Shown: piece by piece, positions 1 through 33,472 of the stretch
How the letters are laid out: every line of letters begins with the position of its first letter
Numbering within the stretch: the stretch's first letter is position 1
NCBI GenBank assembly: GCA_963693365.1
Contig: CAVNZM010000016.1
Coordinates: 3,968,001 to 4,032,000 of the forward strand
DNA length: 64,000 nt
Reading direction: 5' to 3'
From: Amoebidium appalachense
Taxonomy: Eukaryota; Ichthyosporea
Position numbers and translations under genes: made by a program
Notes under the pieces: generated by a model
The model's input: only the letters and a program-made list of their open reading frames with translations
Databases searched by the model: none
Told to the model about the DNA's origin: nothing

Positions 1-81
1 TGCATGTATGCGCCCACACATGTTTGTGTGTGTGCGGATGAGGAGGGGGGGGGAGGGGGGGGAGTGGAGAGGTGGTCCTAC

Positions 82-20798
<20,717 letters not shown>

Positions 20799-21874
20799 TC
20801 TCAAAGTGTGACCTGCAGCATGAGCCCAGCTTTCCCTGCCATAATCCCTTGATTATCCCAGAACTCATCTCTCGGCACCGGTGCTTACAACCGGATACAC
20901 AAGCATTGTACGTCAAACAGGGGAGCAGGGTTGTACGTGGCAGATGTCGCTGAACTTTGAATTGTAGTTTTTAAAAAACATTGCGTTCCAGGTGCCTTTT
21001 GTCGCAAAACATGATTTTTTCAGTATATAGCTCAGAAGCACTTGTAGAATAGGAATCTTAACACACAGCCTCCACCAATGCACAGTCAGACTGAGGTCAT
21101 GTGTACACACAAGAGTTGAACTGATTGATGACGCGTCTAGATCATGAATCTTCGCGCCAAAATCCGTTTGCGCAAACACAGAACGGCTGATTGGTTGAAC
21201 TAAACAGCTGGCACCAGCTTCAGAAGTTCAGAGCTTGCCGGTGCCACGGTACATGTAACCATATGCGTATTGGCGGCGAATGCATGAACATTAAACGTGG
21301 CAGACAAACCCCAGGTATAAGTGTCTTTGTGATTGCTTTTATTTACGGAAAAACTGTGTAACAAAACGCATTTGGCTTAGAGGCTGAGCAGGTTGGCAAT
21401 CATGATTTCGTGAGTCATGAGAAGCAGATCTAAGGAGAACAAATAACGCACTCAGGAATTTATTCTAGGTGTATTGTCGATACCAATATGAAATTTCTAT
21501 CGCCTGTTGCTCTTAAGCGTGGATGTTAGTAATAAACAGTAGAATATAAATATTAATTATTCTTGTTATAATAAATCCACCTCTTAATGGTTTTTGCTAC
21601 TATTTGTGCCTACCAGGCAAGCAATAAAGTCTATCGCATTATTCGCATATCACTCTAAGTTTTACCCTCCTCAGGTACGGATTCGTTTGATTGGACTCCA
21701 AAATAAACCGAAACTATATAATTTGTCATAAACGAGGCGTTGCCAAACAGTTCGCCAGTTTGTCCATGAAGAGAAAGCTTACGAGTACTTCGTAGCTCGG
21801 TAAAAGTACAAAACAAACAAGTAATTTATACTTCAGCTTTTCTAGTACTCGCATAGCTTACTTTAGCCATAGAA
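20799..21874. promoter_or_regulatory. Divergent intergenic region between REV1 and the Trp/Cys-repeat gene
   Basis: This 1.08-kb region is nearly free of simple repeats, unlike its surroundings. ATTGG near 21190 is a CCAAT box for the minus-strand REV1. For the plus-strand gene an ATTGG lies near 21690 and a good TATA box (TATATAATT) at 21715-21723, about 150 bp before its ATG. The middle (21340-21640) is AT-rich with several AATAAA-like words. No coding exon was recognised. Promoter assignments are inferred from motif and position only. Confidence 0.5.
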
Positions 21875-22258
21875 ATGGTGAATTTTCCTACCGTAGCCGC
21901 CGCATGTGCGCTTGTGGTCGCCACCAATGCAGCGGGTGCCGACGCCTGGTGGAACTGGAGCAGCCAAAAATACTCCAACTGGTCTCCTGTTCAGTGGTGG
22001 TACAAGGGCACAACCACAAAAACAGGCACAGCATGCGGAAATGGGTGGATATGGTGGCAGTGGGGATGTCGCAAACAGCCAAATTGCGGGGTCGGATACT
22101 CGTGGCGTGACTGGAAATGGGGTTGCCAAAAGATGCCCACGTGCAAAAAGGGGCAGTATTGGGATGGGTGGGGGAAAGGGTGCGTGTCGAAGGCGGTGCC
22201 GTATGTGGCGAACGGAGGCTCGAGTGATACGTTGGCAGTGGTGAACGTTACCCCCTGA
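21875..22258 (+). CDS. Small secreted Trp/Cys-repeat protein, 127 aa
   Basis: Function unknown. An intronless 127-residue frame with a clear signal peptide: a short N-terminus, a hydrophobic Ala/Val stretch at about 6-20 and a likely cleavage after ADA at 22-24. The mature part is very rich in Trp (15 residues) and contains two and a half tandem copies of a motif of about 19 residues, of the form GxGYxWRDWKWGCxKxPxC. The copies end at Cys71, Cys90 and Cys103; six Cys in the mature chain could form three disulfides. Such spaced Gly-Tyr/Trp-Cys-Pro-Cys repeats resemble extracellular cysteine-rich modules, and exposed aromatics could bind carbohydrate, but no family is recognised. A TATA box and unique-sequence promoter precede it. 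Start codon ATG is followed directly by the signal peptide. A genuine gene is likely because the composition is coding-like and not microsatellite-derived. Confidence 0.75.
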   Translation: MVNFPTVAAACALVVATNAAGADAWWNWSSQKYSNWSPVQWWYKGTTTKTGTACGNGWIWWQWGCRKQPNCGVGYSWRDWKWGCQKMPTCKKGQYWDGWGKGCVSKAVPYVANGGSSDTLAVVNVTP

Positions 22259-23134
22259 CGAATCTTCTGACGAGGTTAACGTTTCCTTATTTCAAGCCCT
22301 CGGGTCCCATCTCAAGCATGAGGCCGATGGCTGATCTTCCCAAACATCAAAAATGGACCCAGTTGCTCGACAGCTCCCCCCGCCTATTGCGACAGGAAGG
22401 GTGAATGTATGGGAAATCCCTGGCGTTGAACTATGATGCTGCTGGAACACCTCTTCTTTCTCTCCGTTTTCACATGTGCCTTGCGCGCACACTTATGCAC
22501 ACCATGATTTCAAAAACACGGACAACGGACAACCATATATATAGTAACCTGCATTGCCTGGCTTTGGGATTTTCTACGATATAGTAAACTACGTAACCTA
22601 CAGGCAGCACAAGTCTTGCTGTTTGTTTTACAGAACTCACGTATTCGCCTTGGCGCACCACACGCACAATACACAGTGGTTACGGGCATGTACACCAGCA
22701 CGGAATCCAAGCACTAAAAAGACTGCTAGCACACGTCGGAGTACACCGTAAGCAATCATAACCCGGTGACAATTCGGACACAATGCACAGCGATACCAAT
22801 AATTTCGATACACGAGCACACACACACACAAGACCCCGCAATCAACCACACGTCTGAACCATCTTCTACACACGAGGAAGCTTCCTCTGTCAAATTTAAA
22901 CTAAATTTTCTATCATCATAAGTTATTACTAGGCTAGCATCGCGATTCTGACTACTGTAACACCATCTACTTGGAATTAACACATGTAGGGATCATAAGG
23001 CAAGTGTAATGCAAGTGAAAGGGTCTGAAACCGTGTACTATATATTAAGTATTTCCTAAATGTAATCTGGTCTGACATTGCTATAGGTGGCAAATGCCAG
23101 TAATGTCGGCGTGTAGACGTGATGATGCCGTTTT

Positions 23135-23174
<40 letters not shown>

Positions 23175-23697
23175 GCCCTTTATAGATCCACTTGTTACAC
23201 TATATGAATCATGTTTAAAAGTCATCAGTATGACAGTATGCTGATTGTGAACGCTGTCGACGGCAATGCTGTCACGGACCGAGCATAATAACACCGAGAC
23301 ATAGCCTAAGCTCAGTCACAGATCTAGAAACGGCCTCCCTCATTAAGGCACTTTCTATGTAGAATTCCAGATCAACCCCCCCCCCCCCCCTCCCCCTGCC
23401 CACGCCTTTTTCTACTCGGCGCTTCTCTTTCTAGCCTGACACACACTGCTATGCATAAAATGCTGTATGTATGTGGCGTAAAATCCTGCCAAATTACTGT
23501 TACAGTGTAGCAATGTACTACTGGAATGCATCTATAGTGTATCAATCTGTCTGTGGGAGAGCACACTCATGGCTACGTACTCATATATACATACACCATT
23601 TAGGTTGCACATGAATACGGCAGTGTACATCGTGTGATCCATACGTAGCACACAAACTCTCTCACCACTGACAAACACTTGGGGTGTGGGTATGTGT

Positions 23698-23746
<49 letters not shown>

Positions 23747-24153
23747 CGGGAACTGGGGGGAGGGCTGTGTTGCGTGTATGTACATGTGCCCAGTGTTGAC
23801 GTCACGGTATGTATGGGAAATGTGTGTCGTGCGTGCAATTTGCACGCGTGTGTTTGCACGTGCAAATTAGAACACAGTTACAACCAAGAGTTTACATATG
23901 TATGTCAGGGCGCCAATGATTTGCGTGCAAAGGGAACATTGACTAGAACCTGACTAGCCTGACGAGGCCACCCCTGGAGCATGGTGTGTGTGTGGTTGTG
24001 CTGGGATTGGGAGGCTGGGAAGGGGAGGGGGGGGAGGGATTTGTTTTCGGATTCGGAGTTTTTTTAAAGTTCAGCCACCGTCTCCGATTTTCTTCTTAAT
24101 CCCGCGCCAGCCCCGAGCAGAATACCCCACCCCTCTCCTCTCTCTCTCTCCCC

Positions 24154-24240
<87 letters not shown>

Positions 24241-24596
24241 CTCTCCCCTCTTTTCCCCTCTCCCTCCCACTCTCTCGAACTTCCTCTCCCTCCCTCTCCC
24301 TTCCACTCCTTCCCACTCCCTCCTCCCCCCCTTCCTCGAAGTTCCTCCCCCTTCCTCTCCCTCCCTCACCTTCCCTCGCCCTCACTCTCCCTCTCCTTCC
24401 CTCTCTGCCTCTCCGTCTCCCTCTCTCTCTCACGGTCTCCCTCAGGGCCCCCCTACCCCTACCCATCCCCCCCCCCCCCCCCCCCCCCTCCCCCTCCCTC
24501 CCTCCCTCCCTCCTTCCCTCCCTCCCTCCCTCCCTCCCTCTCTCTCTCTCCCTCTCTTCTCTCTCTCTCTCTCTCTTTCTTCACTTTCTCTCTCCT

Positions 24597-24632
<36 letters not shown>

Positions 24633-25214
24633 TACCCCACCCCCCGGCCCCTCCCCCCTCTTTCTCCCTCTTTCTGGCTTCTCAGAGCCGTTCTGGCCAG
24701 TGGCGCTTGATTATATAGGCGCGGTTCCTCAACGGGTGCTCGTTTATTGGTTGTTGGGGCAACCCTACAACCAATCACGTTGCGACAGCCAAAAATTCAA
24801 TAAGCTAAACTCAAGATTGTTTGTTTACGCAGATTTCCGATGGCTAGAAAAATCGATATGACATGAAATATTCGCAGATTTACTGCTATAATAAACGTAA
24901 TGGTAGTTAATAATATCTCGATATACGTATTTTTGTATTTTGGTTATTTATTTATATTGCCTAGCCTTAGAGATGAATCTAGATATTTGTCGACTACGAG
25001 AAAGAGTGAACTTAAATGCTTTACATCCCCCCGAGGCTGACCGCGGCTTTGAAAGTTTAGGGCGAATGTAGGTCCTCTCTCCTTTCTTTCCCTTTCAGTT
25101 CAAGGCAAGTCACTTTTTTGGCCACTTACCTATATATTCTTTTCCACAAGTTTGATTAGCTTTTTGCCAGCCAAAAATAGCCTGGGGCGTTTATGCCCAT
25201 ATACACAACAGAAC
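22259..25214. other. Intergenic region with poly-A, G-run, (CT)n tracts and mannosyltransferase promoter
   Basis: 22,259-23,130 is unique AT-rich DNA without recognisable genes. A poly-A run of about 33 lies at 23137-23169, a C-run near 23376, a GT tract plus G-run at 23693-23746, a pure CT tract at about 24165-24238 within CT-rich DNA (24130-24600), and a C-run at 24600-24632. A small inverted repeat (ATTGGTTGT...ACAACCAAT) at about 24747-24776 carries two opposed CCAAT words. TATATATT at about 25131-25138 lies about 80 bp before the mannosyltransferase ATG and may be its TATA box. Confidence 0.6.
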
Positions 25215-26458
25215 ATGACAACCTACAGGCGCAAAAACTCGAATGAGGACCTTCTCGGTCCCTCGAGCCTGAGCGAATTTGACACCCCATCATCCCCAAA
25301 GAAATATGCATCCTCTCCCTCGACCGCCAAACCATCTCTCCGCCGAGTGGGTTTGCGCTTCAAGCACTCTTTCTCCGCCCGTCCACGTTTCTGGACTGGG
25401 CTAATCATTACGATTCTTTCTTTCGTTACCCGTTTCTGGATTCTTCAGATTCCGGAATATGTCTGCTGGGACGAAACCCATTTTGGCAAGTTTGCCAACC
25501 ATTACATCAAGGGGGAATTCTATTTCGATGTCCACCCTCCCCTGGGAAAGATGATGATAGGTCTGGCGGGGGCCTTAACTGGATACGGTGGTGAACATGA
25601 GTTTAAGGAACCAGGCCAGAAATACGGTGACTCCCACTACATGGGCATGAGGGCGATCTGTGCATTTTTGGGCGCATTGATACCAACGTGCGTGTACGGA
25701 ATCATGACTGATTTAGACTTCTCAGCCGAAGCGAGTGCACTCGCCGCTCTAATGATCGTTTTCGACACCGGCATGCTTACCCTTTCTCGCTTCATCCTTC
25801 TGGATCCCTTCCTCCTTTTCTTCATCATTCTCTCCGTCTATTGCTACTGTCACTTTTACAAGCTGCGTGATCGCCCATTTTCCACACAGTGGTACAAGTG
25901 GATGTTCTACACGGGGATAGCCCTCGCCTGCGCTTTCGGGACTAAATGGGTTGGGCTTTTCGTCATCCTCTTCATTGGAATGTCTGTCGTTTTGGATCTT
26001 TGGGACCTCATTGGCGACTTGAATCTCTCCGTTTACACGTTAAACCGTCACTTTTTCTCACGGGTTGCCGGTCTAATCATTCTTCCCATTGCCCTATACG
26101 TTCTCTTCTTCGCCATCCATTTTGGGGTGCTCAGAAACAGCGGTCCCGGCGATGGTTACATGTCGTCGGCATTCCAAACGACATTGAAAGGAAACCCTCT
26201 GTTTGAAATGGAGAATCCCAGGGAACTTGCGTATGGGTCCCAGATGAGTATCAAAAGCTACCGCATAAGTGGTGCATTGCTTCACTCCCATCCGGACACG
26301 TACCCGAAGGAGGTTGGGCCTCCCCAGCAGCAGGTAAACCCTCCCCCCCCCCTCCCCCCCCTTCCCCTCCCTTTCCCCCTTCCCCCCCACTCCAGATACA
26401 GGCGCAAACGATGCACACGCCCACCCACCCACCCCCACACACGCAGAGACGCATGCAG

Positions 26459-26530
<72 letters not shown>

Positions 26531-26820
26531 CTCCGTCACTTTCTACCCTTTTCGGTTTCCCCATCCCATTGTCTCCACGATCCCTGCTCCTTCCCCCCGC
26601 TGTGCCTCCCCTCCCCTCCCCCCCCCACCTCCCCACCCCCACCTCCACACCCACCCCCGTCGTGCCTTCACACACACACACACACACACACACCATTTTC
26701 TCACATCCCTCCCCATCACCGCTCTTTCCTGTGGTGTGCCCCCCATCCCGTCCCCTTCGTGTCCCTGCATGTGTGCGTCCAGGTGTGTGTGTGCGTGCGT
26801 GCGTGTGTGTGTGTGCGCGC

Positions 26821-26852
<32 letters not shown>

Positions 26853-27051
26853 TTGCCTGTGTGTGTGTGTGTGTGTGAGTGAGGTAACGGAAGGGGTCGA
26901 CGGCTTTGATGCTGAGAGGACAGATATTTGGTTTCTTTCATAAAATAATACCACATTTTCCAACGTAGATTGTAACTTGTTGTTTTTCTTGTTCTCCGTT
27001 GCTGCTTCCCGACCTCCTTCATCCTCTTCTCCATCTTCTCTACCTCCCTCT

Positions 27052-27085
<34 letters not shown>

Positions 27086-28444
27086 CCCCCCTTACATAAA
27101 CACACACACACACCTCTTCTACTGACCCCTTCCATTACTCCCTTATTCTCAAGTCTCTTCTCTCCTTCCCCACTTTCCCCTCCTTTCCATGCCTCCCCCC
27201 CCCCCCCCCCCTCCCCCCCCCTCCCCCCCCCCCCCTTTCTCCACCCCCCCTGAGTGCTCCGTGCCTTCTTTTTTACGCTTTTCGGTGTGTTCTTTGTTGC
27301 CTTTTCGTTTTGTGTACTGCACAATACTGCGCCGACTTCATGTTTTTGTGTGTCTCAAAACGTTGTACTATCCCCAATATTCTGATATCCCCCCCCCCCC
27401 CCCCCTCCGTCCCCCCTCCCCCCCCCCCCCCTCCGGCACCTCCCTCACCCTCCTCACCTTCAGACCTCCCCCCCATCCCCCCCCCCCCTTTTCCGCACAT
27501 GTTAATATGTGGTACTGTGATCACGTTCCAACCTCACCCCCCCCCCCCCCCCCCCGTGCCCCGCCCGCTGCCTCCCCCAACCTTTGCCCCATGCTACACA
27601 ATTTACCCCTCTCTCTCTTCCCTTCCTCTCCCTGTCTCGTCTCACTTTCATCCTCTCACTCAACACCAATACCTCCTCCCCTCCCCACCTTTCTCTGCCC
27701 CTCATCTTGCCTTGTCACTCTCCCTCCGTTCCTCCCTGCTTCACTCTCTTTCTCCCTCCTTGTCCCCCCGAGGATGGGCTCTGCTTATGACGCATACTGT
27801 GCGCATGGATGATGTTGCATACTTGAATGTTTGCCTTTGCATGTGTCCTACACCATGCTTCTCATCGTGTATGCGTACTTCATACCGTGTTCCGCATTCA
27901 AACCCCCCTCCCCCATGCATACTCTTTATGTATGGCTTGCATTCTGCATCGTGTTATCCGTTTGTTCTTGTGTACTTCGTACTTTTTGACGCATTCAAAA
28001 CCCCCCTCCCCCCCCCCCCCCCCCCCCTCTCTCTCTCTTCCCCCTCCCACCCAGCCCCCCTCCCTCCCTCCCATTCCTTCCCCCCCTTCCCCCCCTCCCG
28101 CCTCTTTCTCTCTCCCTGCCTCCATCTCCACCTCCCCTCTTCAACCTTCCCCCCCCATCCCCCCCCCCCCCCACACACACACACACATCCCCACCCCACC
28201 CCCCCCCCTCTCCCACACTCCACCCTGCCATCTTTCTCGAATTTCACAGGTAACGACATACTCGCACAAAGACAACAACAACCACTGGAGGGTGAAAAAG
28301 GCGGACAGAGAACCGAGCGCGTCAGACCCCATTGAATATGTGAGGCACGGGGATTTGATCCGTTTGGAGCACGTCAACACGAGGAGGAATCTGCACAGTC
28401 ATAACGAGAAGGCCCCTATCACGACAAAGCACAAGCAGGTACGT

Positions 28445-28485
<41 letters not shown>

Positions 28486-28897
28486 GTTTTTTTTTTTGTT
28501 GGGGGGGGGGGGGGGAGAGAGGGGAGAGGGGGGAGGAGTTTGGGAGTGGGGGGAGGGGGGTACGTGTGTGTGTGTCTGTGTGTGGGTTGGGGGGGGGGGG
28601 GGGGGGGGGAGGGGGACGGCAGGGAGGGGATGTGTGTGTGTGTGTGTATGGATGTGTGTGTGTGCGTGTGTGTATGCGTGTGTCTGTGTGTCTGTGTGTG
28701 TGTGCGTGTGTTAGTGTCTGTGCCTCCTCCCCCCTCCCCCATCACCACCACCGCCACCACCAAACCCCACCTGCCCGCCCACCCATTCGCTTTCAACTTG
28801 TTCTGTTAGCTTGCTGCTCCCATATTCACCCCCCTGGTCAGCTCCGACCTCCCAACATCTCGAAACCCCTCCACACACACACAAACACACACACACG

Positions 28898-28950
<53 letters not shown>

Positions 28951-28992
28951 TACCCATCACCATCACCATCCATTGCCATGCCAATCTCTCTC

Positions 28993-29024
<32 letters not shown>

Positions 29025-29154
29025 AAACTCCTTCTGCCCCCTCCCCCCTCTCCACCACCTCTCTTCCAATTCTCGCCCTTCCTCCTATGCCCCTCCGTCC
29101 TGCCACTTTTGCCATATGCTCTCACACTTACACACCTAACACGGGTACTCACAA

Positions 29155-29218
<64 letters not shown>

Positions 29219-30405
29219 ACACACACACGTGTGTGCCACGCTTACAAGAAGCGGACAAAAAAAAAGAAAAAAAATCCCCAACCCCTTGTAAGTTGTTTCA
29301 CACAACTTAGCATCGTGTTTTTTGTGTCGTGAATTCTTGAACTGTAGAGCTGGTTTAACACAGTGTTAACGCCCCCCCTCCCCCCTCCCCCTCCCCTCCC
29401 CCCTCCCCCCTTTCCCCTGCCTCCCCCCTCCGTCCCTTGTTCCCCCCCGTTTTTTTTTTTTTTTTTTTTTTTTTTTTCAGGTCACATGCTACGGTCAGGA
29501 CGGGGTCGGGGACCAAAACGACGTCTGGGAGATTCTGCTGGACGGGTACGAGAAGAAGGAAGGCGTGGAACCGCCCAAAATCGAACTCTTGACATCAAAA
29601 TTCCGATTAGTTCACAAGGAGGTTAAGTGCGCGCTAAGCAACCAAGGCGTAAACTTGCCTAAGTGGGGGTGGGAGCAAGGGGAGGTGACGTGTAACCCAG
29701 CCACGGATGAGAGTGGATCTCTGTGGAACATTGAGACGATTATGGACGATCGGTTGCCAAAATCGAGCGTGCAGGATCTGGCCCCTTCTTTCTGGTATAA
29801 TCTGTTGGAGCTGCATGCTGCGATGGCGAACGTGAATAACAACCTGCTGCCAAAGGTGTGTGTATGGGTGTGTGTTTGCTTGTTTGTTTTTTTCTTTTTT
29901 GGGGGGGGGGGGGGGGGGAGGGGGGGGGGGGAAAGGGGGGGAGGGGGGGGGGGGGGGGGGGGAGGCGGGGAATGTAGTGGGTGGGTGGATTGTTGGGTGT
30001 GGGGAGCGTCTGGAAGGGTGGGGGAGGCGGGAAGGGGGGGAGGGGGAGCAGGGGCGGGTGGGTGGGCTTGGGTGTAAGTGGGTGGGTGAAGGGGGAAAGG
30101 GGGGGGGGAGGGGGAGGGGGGAGGGAGGAAGGGGAGAGGGTTGAGTGGGTGGGTGTGGATGGGGGAGGAGTAAGCAGTGTGTGTGACCGTGCTTGCGTGG
30201 GTGGGCCTCCTTGCTGGGTGGGATGTTGAGCGTCATGGTGGTGGTGGGGGGGGGGGGGGGGGGGGGGGGGGGGGAGGGGGGGGAGGGGGGGAGGGGGTGG
30301 GCAGCGGTGGGCAAAAAGAGAAGCAAGGAAATGGTTGGCACAGGTAGGGGGTCGTAGGCAGTCAGCCGTTGTGATTTGATGGTCGGATGGGAGAAAATTG
30401 GCCCC

Positions 30406-30442
<37 letters not shown>

Positions 30443-30772
30443 AAGAGAAGGTGGTGGTAACCGGCGAAATATGTGAGCAGCCTGGGTGGAGGGGGATGAG
30501 TTGGCTGAAATGGTTTGCCCGGGCTGAGGCTGGGAAGAGGGCAGGTCAATGCGAAGTGTTTGTGGGCTGGTGTCTGTATGTGACCGGCGCTGGGAGCCGA
30601 GGATACAAGAATGGGAAACTTTGGGAGATTATGGGCTTTATATAATCATATTGGTGGTTAGAAGGAGGAAGATGGGGGGAGGGGGGAGGGGAAGAGGGGG
30701 GGGGGGGGGGGGGATGATGGGAGATGATGGGGGAAGGAAATGGGGAAGTTTCGTATGTGTTGTGACGGGAAA

Positions 30773-30805
<33 letters not shown>

Positions 30806-30881
30806 TGATGGGAGATGATGGGGGAAGGAAATGGGAAAGTTTCGTATGTGTTGTGATGGGGAAAGGGGGGGGGGGGAGAGG

Positions 30882-30917
<36 letters not shown>

Positions 30918-31134
30918 TGAAGGGACCGAGAGGCATGGGATGTAAGGCGGAGAGAATAAATCAGTCGAAAGACATGATGATTAGGGATTTTGAATGATGT
31001 TGGTGCTGGGAGCCCCGTGTGTGCGAATGTGTGTGGTGGAGTGGGGTAGGTTTGATATTTTGGTGGTAATGGTGCTGTGTTTGTTTTTGTTTTTTCTTCG
31101 CGCCGGAGGGGGGTGGGGGTGGGGGGGGGGTGAA

Positions 31135-31165
<31 letters not shown>

Positions 31166-31870
31166 CAGTAGCAGCAAGTTCCAACAGAGAAGAACGTCAT
31201 GAGGGGAGTGTGTAATTAGATAGGATTGAATTGATCCGTTTTGATGTGGTTATTTTTTTTTTTTTTTTCCCCTCAACAGTCACTAATGTGTCCATAATTA
31301 CAGGAAAACGAAGTGGTTTCCCGTCCCTGGCACTGGCCCATCCTCTACAAGGGCCAGCATTTCACCCCTTGGGGAGTAGACGACATCCGTATTTTCCTTA
31401 TGGGAAATCCGGTTATTTGGTTCGGCAACCTGGTGTGCATGGCGCTTTTCCTTGTCGGATTCGTAATCAACGCTATCTTGCAGCAGCGCGGGTACGAATC
31501 CCCGTTTTTCAAGGCGCGCAGACATAAATTGCAGTCAAACGGAACTTGGATCGCGGCCGGGTTCCTAATCCACTACATTCCGTTTTTTTTCATGTCCCGT
31601 GTTTTGTATTTCCACCACTATTTCCCTGCGCACATTTTCGCGTGCATGCTTACGGCGATCGTTCTGGACGAGGTGTTTTACTGGATCTGGGTCGTTGCGT
31701 TCCGCTTCGGCATGACCCAATCAAAACGGCTGATTCACGTGCTGGCGTCGATGTGCGTGTTGATCTACGTTGGGTCTTTCATCTACTTCTCGCCTTGGAG
31801 CTATGGGATGACGGGGCCCAATAGCAAGTATGAGGGTATGAAGCTGTTGAGTACGTGGGACTTTGTGTGA
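25215..31870 (+). CDS. POMT2: Protein O-mannosyltransferase (PMT2/POMT2 type), 4 exons, 749 aa
   Basis: Integral ER membrane enzyme (GT39) that transfers mannose from dolichyl-phosphate mannose to Ser/Thr of secretory proteins, usually as a heteromer with a PMT1/POMT1-type partner. Exons: 25215-26333, 28250-28438, 29481-29855, 31304-31870; all junctions GT-AG and phase 0. The length equals that of animal POMT2 (about 750 aa). An N-terminal cytosolic tail (1-58) precedes the first membrane segment. The first lumenal loop has the catalytic acidic pair D86-E87 in CWDETHFGK, then [10 protein letters not shown]. Further conserved blocks are [24 protein letters not shown] and [10 protein letters not shown]. 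Exons 2-3 encode the lumenal MIR domain ([23 protein letters not shown]). Exon 4 encodes the last membrane segments, with [11 protein letters not shown] and a C-terminal STWDFV. ATG at 25215 is the first in frame after an upstream unconserved stretch. Closest to the PMT2/POMT2 subfamily by conserved blocks. All introns are filled with simple repeats. Confidence 0.95.
26341..27240. repeat. Mannosyltransferase intron 1: C-runs, (CA)n, (GT/GC)n
   Basis: C/T-rich DNA from the donor to about 26400, CA at 26460-26530, CA at 26670-26692, GT/GC alternation at 26781-26878, and C-runs at about 27053-27080 and 27195-27232. No coding exon lies within; exons 1 and 2 join in phase. Confidence 0.85.
27773..28010 (+). 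repeat. Two tandem copies of a dispersed element ending in a C-run
   Basis: The first copy (about 27773-27905) and second copy (about 27915-28008) each end CATTCAAA(A)CCCCCC and continue into a C-run. Each contains a GCATACTT...GTGTAC/CGTACTT core. The family recurs at 52814, 43598 (minus), 58895 (minus) and, more diverged, 35873. Confidence 0.75.
28445..28720. repeat. Mannosyltransferase intron 2: (GT)n after the donor, G-runs
   Basis: The donor GTACGTGTGTATGTGTG runs directly into GT repeat, a T-run, then G-runs with GT islands. The remainder of the intron (to 29480) has CA tracts (about 28906-28948, 29162-29228), C-runs and a T-run leading to the acceptor. Confidence 0.85.
29884..31180. 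repeat. Mannosyltransferase intron 3: long G-run array with duplicated blocks
   Basis: Repeated G-runs (29900-29960, 30246-30300, 30409-30440, 30698-30713, 30773-30804, 30885-30915, 31137-31164). Between 30711 and 30870 a block of about 80 bp containing GATGATGGGAGATGATGGGG and GTTTCGTATGTGTTGTGA is present in two tandem copies. No exon recognised. Confidence 0.8.
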
Positions 31871-33132
31871 GTGCACTGAATGCATGTACGTGTATGCACA
31901 CAGGCACGTGGTGTGTACGTGTGTATACGTGTGTGCACGTGTGTGTTTGTGTACGGTGGAGGTACCAAGTCGGCGAGAAGGAGTGGGTCGTGTTTAGTGA
32001 ACAGATGAAGACTGTAGCAGCAGTGCTTTTCGCGACAAATGTTGGTGAATAGGGGGTTATGTCATTGATTTTATTATTTTGTTTATTTTTTTCTTACTGG
32101 GTGATCATCACAGTACCAGAAGCATGTAGTAGATTTTGTAGCATATTTTGCAGCAGAATGCGGCGTGATACTATGTGCTTTTGTAGTTCTTCATCTCTCG
32201 TTTTCGTGCACGTTATTGACGTTGTAGCCTAAGGGCTAAATTAAGGTACTCCATATGATATGTATTAAATTAAGGTACTCCATACGATATGTATATGTCA
32301 TATACCATTCACACACGAGGGAAACGGACTCACAGACACTTTCTTTCACATTTTGGTAACACAAAACACTTACACGTGGACGTTTATGCCTTTTGTCGTT
32401 TAAAAAAGCTTTACTGAACAAACGTAAATACACCTTCATGTCGGACTCCTCACGGTGACGGTGGCTGACATCACGTGATTGGATATGAAACTGAGTCAGT
32501 CTGTGAGCGATTGCAAGGGGAATATCCTGCTGCTGGTCATAATCGGATCATGATGCGACTTGAAACGCAAACCCCACCTTCCCCCTCCCCTCCTCCCCCC
32601 CGGGCTCCCCCCTCACCACACACACACAGACATATACACAGGCACAGGCACAGGCACATGCACACAAATGCGCACACACGCTTATACAGTCATATCACAC
32701 AGTCTCACACACTAACAGCTCGCTCACACACACAATCATCACCACCAGCACCACCACCTTTATTAATATTGAGCGTGTTATCTATAAAAAAAAATGCCTA
32801 TGGTTGATAAGTACTGATAATATTCACAACCCTTGACCGGGTAAAGTCCCCCCTCCCCCCCCACCCAGCGTGCACCCCCCCCTTCCTCCATTCCTCCCCA
32901 CCCTATCTCTCAAGGAAAGGCCCTGGGAGAGAGAGGACCGACAATGAAAGAGCCTGAGAGGCGAAAGAGAGAGAGAGAGAGAGATCTAGAGAGAGAAGAG
33001 AGGGAGACAGCGAAGGGGGCTGGGGGGGGGGGGAGGGGGGGGGGTGAGAGAAGTTTTGGGTGGGGGGGGGGGGGGGGGGGGGGGGAAGAGAGTCTTACAG
33101 AGTGAAGTTCGTCAGAAAGAGAGATACATTTC

Positions 33133-33206
<74 letters not shown>

Positions 33207-33472
33207 TATATAAGGCCTGGTCGTTGGTACGTGACCGTCCAGTGTATCATAGTGAGCCGGGGTAGGTAAAGTGCCGGATCAATTTTGTCCATGAACTCCC
33301 GAGGTTTTGGTGCGTGAAAAGCCAATCGATGAAAAGGCTCGAGGGCGGGAGGGAGTTGCCTTCATGATCACGTTGACGTGCTTGAGACTCAAAATTTGTC
33401 CTCAATTCCTAAACACAGTTATGCTATAATCTTAGCGATCGTTTGAGGTGCTAGGCACCTGTCCCTTGCAAC
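31871..33472. other. Intergenic region between the mannosyltransferase and F-box gene 1
   Basis: Starts with a GT-rich stretch (31885-31950), then unique DNA. A short tandem duplication (AAATTAAGGTACTCCATA, 32239 and 32269) is seen. CA-rich DNA (32610-32740), GA (about 32960-33000), G-runs (33025-33085) and GT (33138-33204) follow. The last 190 bp before the F-box ATG is unique and shares blocks (GAACTCCCGAG, GTGCGTG, TTTGAGGTGCT) with the upstream region of the second F-box copy, so it is probably the ancestral promoter. Confidence 0.55.
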
